Below, piece by piece: positions 1-6,537 of a DNA stretch of 9,266 nt. Below the pieces are notes generated by a model, which worked only from the letters and a program-made list of their open reading frames with translations, did not search any database and was not told the origin of the DNA. Source of the stretch: an uncultured Actinomyces sp. (GTDB lineage Bacteria > Actinomycetota > Actinomycetes > Actinomycetales > Actinomycetaceae); contig CALHID010000212.1 in assembly GCA_938030835.1 (NCBI GenBank), positions 1-9,266 of the forward strand, given 5' to 3'. The position numbers and the translations under genes were made by a program. Each line of letters starts with the position of its first letter. Positions within the stretch are counted from its first letter, which is position 1.

Positions 1-1158
1 CTGAACGAAGGTTCGCGCTTCGGTATTACCCAGCTTGGTCTTGGTCTGGCCTTCGAACTGGGGCTCGGTGAGCTTGATCGAAATAACGGCCGTCAGACCT
101 TCACGCACGTCGTCACCGGTCAGGTTGTCATCTTTTTCGCGGATGATGCCCTTTTCACGGCCGTAGCGGTTCACCAAGGAGGTCAGCGCGGTACGGAAAC
201 CTTCTTCGTGCATGCCACCTTCGGTGGTATTGATGGTGTTTGCGAAGGTGTGAACCGACGAGGAATACGCTGTGGTCCACTGCATGGCGATTTCCACGCT
301 CATAGTGCCTTCGTCGTTTTCCGCTTCGAAGTCAATGATGTCGGCGTTGATCGTTTCGATCTTCTTTGCCGAATCCAGGTATTCCACGTAGTCACGCAGG
401 CCGTGCTCATACATGTAGGAAACCTGGCGGAATCCCTTGTGCTTTTCTTCCGAGGCCTGCTCGTCTCCGGCGATTTCGTCGCCTTCATCCGTGGCAGTTT
501 CGCGCTCATCGGTCAGGGTGATACGCAATCCCTTGTTGAGGAATGCCATCTGCTGGAAGCGCTGACGCAGGGTTTCGAAATCGAAGACGGTGGTCTCAAA
601 GATTTCGGGATCCGGGTAGAAAGTTTGTGTCGTTCCGGTTTCAGTGGTCTCTTCACCACGAACCAATTCGGTAATGGGGTGGCCACCGTTGGCGAAGGAC
701 ATCCGCCATACGTATCCCTGCCTGCGAATCTCCGTGTCGACACGCGTGGACAAGGCATTCACAACCGAGATACCCACACCGTGAAGACCGCCGGAAACCG
801 CGTAACCGCCACCGCCGAACTTACCGCCCGCGTGCAGGATGGTCATGACGACCTCAACCGTTGGCTTGTGCTCGGTCGGGTGCTCATCAACGGGAATACC
901 GCGTCCGTTATCGACGACGCGAACGCCGCCATCGGCCAAGATCGTGACCTCAATGTGGTCCGCGTAGCCAGCCAAGGCCTCGTCAACGGAGTTATCTACA
1001 ACCTCATACACCAGGTGATGTAGGCCGCGCTCACCGGTTGACCCGATGTACATACCGGGGCGCTTACGCACCGCCTCCAAACCTTCGAGGACGGTGATAT
1101 CTGACGCGCCGTAGCCGTCGGATCCGTCATCGACTGTTGGTTCTTGCGTTTCAGCCAC
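1..1158 (-). CDS. gyrB: DNA gyrase subunit B, N-terminal part (3' end outside window)
   Basis: Encodes the ATPase subunit of DNA gyrase, which with GyrA introduces negative supercoils and relieves torsion ahead of replication forks. The 386 codons seen cover the GHKL ATPase and transducer domains. E52 and N56 in YEVVDNSVDEAL match the catalytic base and Mg-binding Asn of E. coli GyrB (E42, N46). DNGRGIP (83-89) is the next ATP-site motif, GGKFGGGGYAVSGGLHGVG (about 106-124) is the ATP lid, and QTK at 371-373 precedes TKLGN. The Toprim and C-terminal regions, about 300 residues, should lie beyond position 1. The start is GTG at 1158, chosen because GAGGGGAG lies 7 nt upstream and the protein begins at the usual distance from the ATPase core. 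The gene follows dciA by 201 bp, so it may have its own promoter. gyrA would normally come next, outside the window. Confidence 0.98.
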   Translation of the reverse strand, partial: MAETQEPTVDDGSDGYGASDITVLEGLEAVRKRPGMYIGSTGERGLHHLVYEVVDNSVDEALAGYADHIEVTILADGGVRVVDNGRGIPVDEHPTEHKPTVEVVMTILHAGGKFGGGGYAVSGGLHGVGISVVNALSTRVDTEIRRQGYVWRMSFANGGHPITELVRGEETTETGTTQTFYPDPEIFETTVFDFETLRQRFQQMAFLNKGLRITLTDERETATDEGDEIAGDEQASEEKHKGFRQVSYMYEHGLRDYVEYLDSAKKIETINADIIDFEAENDEGTMSVEIAMQWTTAYSSSVHTFANTINTTEGGMHEEGFRTALTSLVNRYGREKGIIREKDDNLTGDDVREGLTAVISIKLTEPQFEGQTKTKLGNTEARTFVQ

Positions 1159-1238
1159 CTAATGGCTCCCCTCATTCTTCACCCGCATGGGTGTGCACTG
1201 CCCGAAAATGGCGCAGTAGCAATAAAACAACCGCTACT

Positions 1239-1244
1239 ATTCTA
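1239..1244 (-). promoter_or_regulatory. Possible gyrB -10 element (weak)
   Basis: Read on the minus strand this is TAGAAT, a TANNNT-type -10 box about 80 bp upstream of the gyrB GTG. There is no convincing -35 at 17-18 bp (GGGCTT is the best match), so it would need an activator or is not a promoter. Its support is position and the -10 match only. A 6-bp inverted repeat (1215-1220 and 1233-1238) lies just downstream, in what would be the leader. Confidence 0.3.
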
Positions 1245-1279
1245 CCGAAAAGGCAGGGGAAAAGCCCTGATCGACACCG

Positions 1280-1302
1280 CTGTGAGCGATAATCACTCAC
1301 AG
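1280..1302. promoter_or_regulatory. 23-bp near-perfect dyad upstream of gyrB (operator candidate)
   Basis: The arms CTGTGAGCGAT and ATCACTCACAG around a single central A (1291) are complementary at 10 of 11 positions. The dyad lies in the dciA-gyrB spacer, 36-58 bp upstream of the possible gyrB -10 box. A one-base centre makes it a poor RNA hairpin and a better fit to a dimeric DNA-binding protein. The protein is unknown. The left arm resembles a lac-operator half-site, but no regulator gene is nearby. Confidence 0.45.
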
Positions 1303-1335
1303 GAATTATCCGCGAAATATAGCCGTTTTTGAGGC

Positions 1336-1349
1336 TGTGATCAGTCACA
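1336..1349. promoter_or_regulatory. TGTGA-N4-TCACA dyad downstream of dciA
   Basis: A perfect 5-bp inverted repeat, TGTGA-TCAG-TCACA, lies just after the dciA stop. It shares the TGTGA/TCACA ends with the 1280-1302 dyad. Their centres are about 51 bp apart, close to five helical turns. It could be a second operator site or a small 3' hairpin of the dciA transcript. There is no T-run, so it is not a normal terminator. Confidence 0.3.
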
Positions 1350-1359
1350 CGTTCAGAAA

Positions 1360-2010
1360 CTAGGCGTAGGTATCGCGAGGACCCCGCCCGGGCACTGATA
1401 AACGGCCCTTTTTCCACGAAGGAGAGGCCGGTGGACGCAAGATCACCTGCTGCACGATGCCCTCACCCACGGCCTCGGCAATCGTACGTTCCAGGCGCGG
1501 CAGAAGTAGCTGAAGTTGCTTAAACCACGCGGTGGAATCGCATTGAACAATCAGGCGGTGATCATCAATTGTTTCAATGGAGCAGTGCTCAGCGACTTCA
1601 TCGCCAACAATATCTCTCCATCGCGCCATCAGATCTCCCGCCCGCGTGTGTTCCTGCCACCCGCGCGAGGCGATTAAAGAATCAATTGTTAGGCCCAGCT
1701 TTTTCGGCTCGCGGTATTTTCGCCGCATCGGAGCCATTCCAGGCATTTTGATCCAACGACTTCCAGCCCGAGAAACGACCGTTGACAGCGCGCTAAATTC
1801 GCCATTCGGATCAGCTTGAGGATCAAGATTGACCTCCGAAGCTTCCTGCTCATCATCGAGCAAAATTTCCTCGGCAAATTCTTCACTTTGTCCACTCACA
1901 CTTCTGCGTCGTGACCGCAGAGGAATGCGGTAGTGACCCTGGGCCTGCGCTCTTGCTTGTACACGTCGTAGTGCAGCAGAAGCGTATTCGAAATCGGAAA
2001 ATTCACTCAT
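1360..2010 (-). CDS. dciA: DciA-type helicase loader/operator (DUF721 protein)
   Basis: A 216-residue DUF721 protein. The family (DciA; Rv0004 in Mycobacterium) interacts with replicative helicase DnaB and is thought to do its loading in bacteria that lack DnaC or DnaI. The conserved domain spans about 102-195: KLGLTIDSLIASRGW, WRDIVGDEVAEHC, then the hallmark CDSTAWFKQLQLLLPRL (157-173). The C-terminus PSWKKGRLSVPGRGPRDTYA has the SWxKG...GRGPRDTY tail known in actinobacterial members. An N-terminal helix (about 8-25, rich in Ala, Arg and Gln) is followed by a basic patch (28-37), then an acidic, probably disordered stretch (43-70). The start is ATG 2010, overlapping the recF stop by 8 bp; its SD is poor, so translation is probably coupled to recF. 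An in-frame ATG at 2085 is rejected because it lies deep inside recF. Confidence 0.93.
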   Translation of the reverse strand: MSEFSDFEYASAALRRVQARAQAQGHYRIPLRSRRRSVSGQSEEFAEEILLDDEQEASEVNLDPQADPNGEFSALSTVVSRAGSRWIKMPGMAPMRRKYREPKKLGLTIDSLIASRGWQEHTRAGDLMARWRDIVGDEVAEHCSIETIDDHRLIVQCDSTAWFKQLQLLLPRLERTIAEAVGEGIVQQVILRPPASPSWKKGRLSVPGRGPRDTYA

Positions 2011-3163
2011 CACCGACCACCGTTCCAAGCTCAGGATCCCAATGGACTGCATGAACCTGAGCATGTAATTCTTGCGGAACATCATCGGCGACCGCTGCCG
2101 TGATTAATACTTGCTCCGCTCCGGTAATCATACGGGTTAATCCCGCTCTGCGCGACGAATCAAGCTCTGCAAATACATCATCGAGAATAAGAATCGGAGT
2201 GTCCCCATCTCGAGAAAGAAGCTCGAAGGCGCCCAAACGTAGTGAAAGAGCAACCGACCATGTCTCGCCGTGGCTTGCATAACCTTTGACGGGCATCCCA
2301 CCAAGGGTGAGCTTCAAATCGTCGCGGTGTGCGCCGAATAAATTCACTCCCCTTTCGGCTTCCTTCATGCGTGCCGAGGCCAAAATTTCCTTGAGTTCAC
2401 CCGCAATCGTGGCAACGTCCCCACCCACCGGGCAATTCCCCTGGGAAGCAAGGAATTCGATATCCAATTTCCGAGGCGATCCACCGATTTCCTCATAGGC
2501 ATGGGCCGCGGGACCGCGAAGTTCGTCGACTAGTCCCACGCGCGCAAGACTGAGCTGTGCGGAGAGCTGAGCAAAGGTGTCGTCCCAAACTTCTACTGTT
2601 GAAAAGTCGGGAGTAAAACCTCGGCGTACCTGTGCTTGAGCACTCTTCATCAAGGCCGCACGCTGACGTGCAACCTTGTCAAAATCAGCCTTCACCTGCG
2701 CAATCAAGGGGCGCTGCTGAATGAGGAGATCATCCAAGAACTGACGACGAACCTGCGGGTCACCGCGAACAATTTGAAGATCTTCCGGCGAAAACACCAC
2801 GCTCTTGAGCAGGCCAAGAACTTCGCGCGGTCGAACTTGGGTGCGATTAACTTTTGCCCTATTCGCTTTTCCACGAACAATCTCAAGTTCAATAACCGTT
2901 TCGCGCTCACCTGCGGTCACTAGCCTGACCCGAACAACTGCCCCACCGGGCTGAGGTTCATCAGGGGAAAGCGGTAAACGCACCAGGGCTTGTTCTGCAC
3001 TCACGCGGTGGGAAGAGAATGCGGAAAGGTAGGAAACGGCCTCGACAAGATTGGTCTTCCCTTGGCCATTCGAGCCCAAAAGGACTGTTGTTCCCGGCGC
3101 AAACTCCACTACCGCATGACGGTATGAACGAAAGTCATCCAGCGCAACGTGCGAAACTCGCAC
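2003..3163 (-). CDS. recF: DNA replication/repair protein RecF
   Basis: RecF is an SMC-like ATPase that, with RecO and RecR, helps load RecA at single-strand gaps and supports restart of stalled forks. This 386-residue protein has normal family length. It starts with the standard VSHVALDDFRSYRHAVVEF strand. The Walker A motif is GSNGQGKT (30-37), GAHRDD is at 277-282, the ABC signature region SHGETWS is at 297-303, and the Walker B motif ILILDD ends at 329, followed by VFAELDSSRR. All ATP-site elements are intact. The start is GTG 3163 with GGAG 5 nt upstream. It begins 12 bp after the dnaN stop and its 3' end overlaps dciA, so dnaN-recF-dciA look co-transcribed and translationally coupled. 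No gnd gene lies between dnaN and recF, unlike the Streptomyces order. Confidence 0.97.
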   Translation of the reverse strand: MRVSHVALDDFRSYRHAVVEFAPGTTVLLGSNGQGKTNLVEAVSYLSAFSSHRVSAEQALVRLPLSPDEPQPGGAVVRVRLVTAGERETVIELEIVRGKANRAKVNRTQVRPREVLGLLKSVVFSPEDLQIVRGDPQVRRQFLDDLLIQQRPLIAQVKADFDKVARQRAALMKSAQAQVRRGFTPDFSTVEVWDDTFAQLSAQLSLARVGLVDELRGPAAHAYEEIGGSPRKLDIEFLASQGNCPVGGDVATIAGELKEILASARMKEAERGVNLFGAHRDDLKLTLGGMPVKGYASHGETWSVALSLRLGAFELLSRDGDTPILILDDVFAELDSSRRAGLTRMITGAEQVLITAAVADDVPQELHAQVHAVHWDPELGTVVGDE

Positions 3164-3175
3164 ACAAACTCCAGA

Positions 3176-4309
3176 TCAGATTCCGTAGCGGATCGGCATC
3201 AGCAGGTAGCGGAAGTCGGTCGACTCTCCACCATCGGCCTTTTCCTGCCCGGTGATGACAGCGGGCTTAGTCGGGTGAGTGAAACCGAAGCGAACATACT
3301 CGGTGTCCATGACCGACAAACCTTCGCTGAGGTACTGCGGGTTAAACGCGGTCGCGATGTCATCGCCCATAAGTTGGGCCTGAACAACTTCAGAAGCCTG
3401 AGCGTTATCACCCTGGCCGGCTTCAAGAACAAGCTGACCATCGGAGAAGGACAGGCGAACACTAGTCTTGCGCTCAGCAACCAAGGAAACACGCTTGACT
3501 GCTTCGAGCAGAGTATGACGCTCGACGATTGCCTGGATGGTGGTCGTTTCCGGGAAGAGGCGGCGAACCGGCGGGTAGTCACCATCCATCAGGGTCGATG
3601 TCGTGCGGCGTCCACCAGCTTGGAAGCCGATCAGCGAAGAAGCACCCGGCTGAGATTCCTGCGACAGACCAATCTCAACCTTTGCACCCGAAGTCATGGA
3701 CTTTGCGACGTCCTGAAGAATGCGTGCCTTGACCAGTGCGGCTTCGGACATATCGGAAACCGAATCCCACTTGAGTTCACGCATGGCCAGGCGGTAGCGG
3801 TCGGTTGCCAAGAGCGTGATGTTATCGCCGTCGATTTCGACGCGGACGGCGGTAAGAAGCGGAAGGGTTTCATCGCGAGAAGCTGCAATCGATACCTGAG
3901 CAACAGCCTGCTGGAAGACTTGGGAATCTACAGAACCTGCAACCTGAGGCTGTGCGGGAAGAAGCGGGTATTCGTCGATAGGCATGACTGCCAAGGTGAA
4001 GTGCGATGAACCGCAGGAAAGGGAAACTTTTTGTCCATCAACTTCGATGGTGACCGGCTTGTTGGGCAGGGACTTTGAAATATCTGCAAGAAGTCGACCG
4101 GAAACCAGAACTTCGCCTTCTTCATCAACCGAGGCGGGAATACGCGAGTTTCCAGAAACTTCGTAGTCGAAGGAGGACAGAGTCAGTTCCTGACCCTGAG
4201 CCGAGATTCGCATACCAGCAAGGATGGGGCTTGCGGGACGGGTGGGAAGTACACGCGCTGTCCATGAAACAGCTTCTGCAAGCACGTCGCGGGCGACGGT
4301 GAACTTCAT
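3176..4309 (-). CDS. dnaN: DNA polymerase III beta sliding clamp
   Basis: The beta subunit dimerises into a ring that tethers polymerase III and many repair factors to DNA. The 377 residues fit the family length and its three repeated clamp folds. The N-terminus MKFTVARDVLAEAVSW, PIDEYPLLP (110-118), ATDRYRLA (168-175) and the C-terminal YLLMPIRYGI (368-377) are recognisable conserved stretches, the last lying by the pocket that binds clamp-interaction motifs. The start is ATG 4309 with AAGGAG 5 nt upstream, a strong ribosome site. It is the first gene after the 394-bp spacer behind dnaA and the probable head of dnaN-recF-dciA. A TATATC at 4339-4334 (minus strand) is a possible -10 box without a good -35. 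A long antisense reading frame across this gene is not considered real. Confidence 0.98.
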   Translation of the reverse strand: MKFTVARDVLAEAVSWTARVLPTRPASPILAGMRISAQGQELTLSSFDYEVSGNSRIPASVDEEGEVLVSGRLLADISKSLPNKPVTIEVDGQKVSLSCGSSHFTLAVMPIDEYPLLPAQPQVAGSVDSQVFQQAVAQVSIAASRDETLPLLTAVRVEIDGDNITLLATDRYRLAMRELKWDSVSDMSEAALVKARILQDVAKSMTSGAKVEIGLSQESQPGASSLIGFQAGGRRTTSTLMDGDYPPVRRLFPETTTIQAIVERHTLLEAVKRVSLVAERKTSVRLSFSDGQLVLEAGQGDNAQASEVVQAQLMGDDIATAFNPQYLSEGLSVMDTEYVRFGFTHPTKPAVITGQEKADGGESTDFRYLLMPIRYGI

Positions 4310-4570
4310 GGATTCTCCTTGGAACTGAATGTAGATATACCGTGGTCAGTTTACCTGGCTGTAGGCCTCAAGGAAACTGAGAATTACACCTTCACGAGTC
4401 TGAGCTCGAGGCCTCACTGATGTTGGCGATTTTTTGTTATTTGTCTTGAACTAAAGTTCGTCATCATCATCGGCTATGTGGATTGTGTGGAAAACCCATT
4501 TTTACCGTGAAATGACTGCACTTTTTTCGTGGATGAATATGTGAATCTGTGTGTGAACGAACTACACGTT

Positions 4571-4609
4571 TTTGTGGAGAAAATTGTTCTGTTGTTTTCT
4601 CTCCACAAA
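4571..4609. repeat. Long inverted repeat between dnaA and dnaN
   Basis: TTTGTGGAGA (4571-4580) and TCTCCACAAA (4600-4609) are perfect 10-bp inverted copies. Allowing a two-base bulge, pairing extends to 13 bp (TTTGTGGAGAAAA with TTTTC plus TCCACAAA) around an 11-nt loop. Each arm contains a DnaA-box-like core (TGTGGA or TCCACA). No T-run follows on either strand, so a standard terminator is unlikely. It is more plausibly a paired weak DnaA site or an extruding/RNA hairpin. Confidence 0.7.
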
Positions 4610-4653
4610 TTGCTCTGCGTCGTACACAAGCGATCGGTGATGTTTCACCACAG

Positions 4654-4674
4654 TTTCCACAGCTTCTGTGGAAA
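4654..4674. repeat. 9-bp hairpin with 3-nt loop downstream of dnaA
   Basis: TTTCCACAG-CTT-CTGTGGAAA is a perfect 9-bp inverted repeat, 29 nt past the dnaA stop codon. A second CCACAG copy at 4648-4653 could compete for the same CTGTGG arm. Each arm holds a TCCACA/TGTGGA core. In the dnaA transcript it would form a stable 3' hairpin but lacks a U-tract. It may be a U-less terminator, an mRNA 3'-end stabiliser, or a weak DnaA-binding dyad. Confidence 0.65.
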
Positions 4675-4703
4675 GGAAGTTTGCACCCCGAAACGTCCAG
4701 TTT

Positions 4704-6182
4704 TTAGCTGAGCGTCGCCGACTGACGTGCGGCCTGCTTAATGCGGTTGGTCAATTCGGTGACGTAGTTGAAGGTTTCCCTTTTCTCCGCCATCAACCCG
4801 ACAATCTTCTTATTCGCGTGCATCACGGTTGTGTGGTCGCGTCCGCCAAATGCAGCACCAATCTTCGGAAGCGAAAGATCGGTGAGTTCGCGACACAGGT
4901 ACATCGCGATCTGACGTGCCTCGACGACGACATGCGAACGGTCCGAGGACGATAATTGGTCAATCGTCACGCCGAAATAGGTCGCGGTCTGACTCATAAT
5001 CAGCGTTGGTGTGACCTCGGTGTCCTGGGGGTCGGAAGCAAAGTCCTTCAAAAGCATCTCTGCCATCGAAACGGTGACCGGTTCTTTCGACAGGGATTCG
5101 AAGGCGGCAACTCGCACCAGGGCGCCTTCAAGTTCGCGGATATTCGAGGAAATTCGCTGGGCAATGTATTCCAAAACCCGAGGATCAACTTCGATATTTT
5201 CCGCACTGGCCTTCTTTTGCAAGATTGCGATACGGGTTTCCAGGTCGGGAGGAAGGACGTCGACCAAAAGGCCCGCTGCGAAGCGCGAACGGATTCGATC
5301 TTCCAGATCGAGTTCGCGAGGCGGGACGTCTGAGGTCAGAACGATCTGCTTTCCCGCGTTGTACAGAGAGTTAAAGGTGTGGAAGAACTCTTCGACCGTA
5401 CGCTCTTTGCCCTGAATGAATTGGATATCGTCAATGAGCAGAACGTCGACCTCGCGGTAGCGCCGCTGGAATTCCTCAATGCTCTCTTCACGCACCGAGT
5501 TAATGAAGTCGTTGGTAAATTCCTCTGAGTTCACGTAGCGCACACGCATCTGCGGGAAAAGTGACAACGTGTAGTGGCCGATTGCGTGGATTAAGTGGGT
5601 CTTCCCCAGCCCGGAACCACCGTGAATGAACAGCGGGTTGTAGGCACGCCCTGGGCTTTCTGATACCGCAAAAGCTGCAGCGTGAGCGAAGCGGTTTGAA
5701 GGACCAATGACGAAGGTGTCAAAAGTGTGCTTGGGATTGAGATGCGTGCTTGCGGTATCGATTGCCAGTTGCGGGCTTCCCGTGCTGCCGGAAGTTTGGC
5801 TGAGTTGTGCAGAAGCCTGAGACGAAGAGGATGAATGGGCGGGCTCGGCCTGTGAGGAAGTCGCGCTGTTTTCCGCAATTTCCGAGGCCGTGGAGGAGGT
5901 TTGCTCTACCGCTTCTTCTTGTGCATCCAAAGTGGGGTCGATGGTCACTGCCAGTCGAACACTTCGACCAAGAATTGCAGCAAGTGCCTGCGTGAGATCA
6001 TTTGCACCGTTGTTTTCAATCCACTTTTTTGCGAAGTCATTGGGAACTGCGATGAGGATCGTGCCGTCAATATCGCCCAGCGGCTTTGCTGAACGAAGGA
6101 AAGACATGGCTGCGGGTCCCAAGAGATCTGAGTTTTGCGACAGTGCCTCAGACCAAGCCTGAGTAAGGGCATCGATCGACAC
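4704..6182 (-). CDS. dnaA: Chromosomal replication initiator protein DnaA
   Basis: DnaA binds DnaA boxes as an ATP form, oligomerises, melts the origin and recruits helicase. The 492 residues show all four domains. Domain I is about 1-85. Domain II (about 86-150) is a low-complexity linker rich in Ser, Gln and Ala with a run of five serines. Domain III has Walker A GGSGLGKT (188-195), Walker B LLIDD (248-252), sensor 1 LTSD (282-285), the arginine-finger segment DRIRSRF (295-301) and sensor 2 NIRELEGAL. Domain IV ends in the box-binding signature CRELTDLSLPKIGAAFGGRD (430-449) then HTTVMHA. The start is GTG 6182, supported by GGAGG 5 nt upstream and by homologous starts of the form (M)SID..TQAW. 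An in-frame ATG at 6242 would add 20 unconserved residues and lies within a DnaA-box-like sequence, so it is rejected. DnaA boxes upstream suggest autoregulation. Confidence 0.98.
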   Translation of the reverse strand: MSIDALTQAWSEALSQNSDLLGPAAMSFLRSAKPLGDIDGTILIAVPNDFAKKWIENNGANDLTQALAAILGRSVRLAVTIDPTLDAQEEAVEQTSSTASEIAENSATSSQAEPAHSSSSSQASAQLSQTSGSTGSPQLAIDTASTHLNPKHTFDTFVIGPSNRFAHAAAFAVSESPGRAYNPLFIHGGSGLGKTHLIHAIGHYTLSLFPQMRVRYVNSEEFTNDFINSVREESIEEFQRRYREVDVLLIDDIQFIQGKERTVEEFFHTFNSLYNAGKQIVLTSDVPPRELDLEDRIRSRFAAGLLVDVLPPDLETRIAILQKKASAENIEVDPRVLEYIAQRISSNIRELEGALVRVAAFESLSKEPVTVSMAEMLLKDFASDPQDTEVTPTLIMSQTATYFGVTIDQLSSSDRSHVVVEARQIAMYLCRELTDLSLPKIGAAFGGRDHTTVMHANKKIVGLMAEKRETFNYVTELTNRIKQAARQSATLS

Positions 6183-6369
6183 GGGAACCTCCGAAAGCTG
6201 ACGTGAGATAGGACACGAGAAATGATATCGGTTGCGAATCATTATCCACCGATAACTTTACAAGCATGTCATGTTTTCCACAGCTGGGGATAGACCTGTG
6301 GATATTTAATCCCCAAATGACATTTGTGTAGTTACAACACCTCCCCCTTGTGCCAAAAAGAAAAGACCC

Positions 6370-6391
6370 TTGTCCACAGCTCTGTGGATAA
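6370..6391. repeat. Face-to-face DnaA box pair
   Basis: TTGTCCACA (6370-6378) and TGTGGATAA (6383-6391) face each other with 4 bp between them. Together they form a dyad, TTGTCCACAG-CT-CTGTGGATAA, paired at all positions except one G-T. A further perfect TGTGGATAA follows 7 bp later in the same orientation as the second box. This tight arrangement fits cooperative DnaA binding. Confidence 0.75.
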
Positions 6392-6419
6392 CTTTGGATG
6401 TGGATAACTAACCCCCAAT

Positions 6420-6451
6420 TTATCCACACCTGCTTCCACAGGTGTGGATTT
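6420..6451. repeat. 11-bp perfect inverted repeat with two DnaA boxes
   Basis: ATCCACACCTG (6422-6432) and CAGGTGTGGAT (6439-6449) are perfect inverted copies with a 6-nt loop. The left arm contains the perfect box TTATCCACA and the right arm the weaker TGTGGATTT. The repeat ends 24 bp before the rpmH -35 box, so bound DnaA could also affect rpmH transcription. Confidence 0.75.
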
Positions 6452-6473
6452 GGTGTGGTACGGCGCTCTTTCG

Positions 6474-6502
6474 TTGACGGAACGGCCAAAAACCCGTAGG
6501 CT
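6474..6502 (+). promoter_or_regulatory. rpmH operon promoter
   Basis: TTGACG (6474-6479) and TAGGCT (6497-6502) are separated by exactly 17 bp, a good match to the actinobacterial housekeeping-sigma pattern TTGAC-N17-TANNNT. Transcription would begin near 6509, giving an rpmH leader of about 57 nt. No other promoter is evident before khpB, so it probably drives the whole right arm. Confidence 0.75.
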
Positions 6503-6514
6503 GTCAGTTCGTAT

Positions 6515-6537
6515 GTGTGCCTAATTGCGGCGCACAC
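6515..6537 (+). repeat. Leader hairpin upstream of rpmH
   Basis: GTGTGC (6515-6520) and GCACAC (6532-6537) form a 6-bp stem with an 11-nt loop near the expected 5' end of the rpmH mRNA, ending 16 nt before the ribosome site GAGGAGA (6554-6560). It could stabilise the message 5' end. There is no sign that it sequesters the ribosome site. Confidence 0.4.

Larger units (their letters stand above)
4310..4703. other. dnaA-dnaN spacer; possible secondary origin segment
   Basis: 394 bp without a gene. It contains several degenerate DnaA boxes: TGTGGAAAA (4486-4494) and TGTGGAGAA (4573-4581) each have one mismatch to TGTGGATAA, and TGTGGATTG (4477-4485), CGTGGATGA (4528-4536), CTCTCCACA (4599-4607) and GTTTCCACA (4653-4661) have two. 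No perfect box is present. There is an AT-rich run at about 4429-4446, a short TCA triplet run at 4461-4470, an AGGCCTCA direct repeat (near 4364 and 4410), and two strong inverted repeats listed separately. In Streptomyces and Mycobacterium this is where oriC sits. Here the box quality is lower than in the dnaA-rpmH spacer, so it may be the weaker half of a two-part origin. It must also hold any dnaN promoter, and none is convincing. Confidence 0.55.

Noticed and set aside
208..1023. 271-codon plus-strand open frame antisense to gyrB
   Set aside because: The minus-strand frame encodes textbook GyrB motifs through the whole stretch. The antisense frame has no recognisable domain and reflects the codon use of gyrB.
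1281..1297. True lac-type operator
   Set aside because: Similarity covers mainly the TGTGAGCG-like half-site. No LacI-family or sugar gene is nearby, so the name would be misleading.
1321..1336. AGCC...GGCT inverted repeat with a T-run as a dciA terminator
   Set aside because: The stem is only 4 bp, the T-run is in the loop rather than after the stem, and it does not fit on the transcribed strand.
2011..2085. DciA starting at ATG 2085
   Set aside because: It would overlap recF by over 80 bp and add unconserved residues. ATG 2010 gives the usual short overlap with the recF stop.
3149..4009. 286-codon plus-strand open frame antisense to dnaN
   Set aside because: The opposite strand is an intact DnaN with conserved motifs. 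The antisense frame lacks a ribosome site and any known domain.
4461..4470. TCA triplet run as a DnaA-trio unwinding element
   Set aside because: DnaA-trios read TAG/TAA on one strand. Neither strand of TCATCATCAT gives that pattern, and no strong box is adjacent.
6183..6242. Longer DnaA starting at ATG 6242
   Set aside because: It adds 20 residues not typical of DnaA, lacks a good ribosome site, and overlaps a DnaA-box-like sequence. GTG 6182 has GGAGG at ideal spacing.
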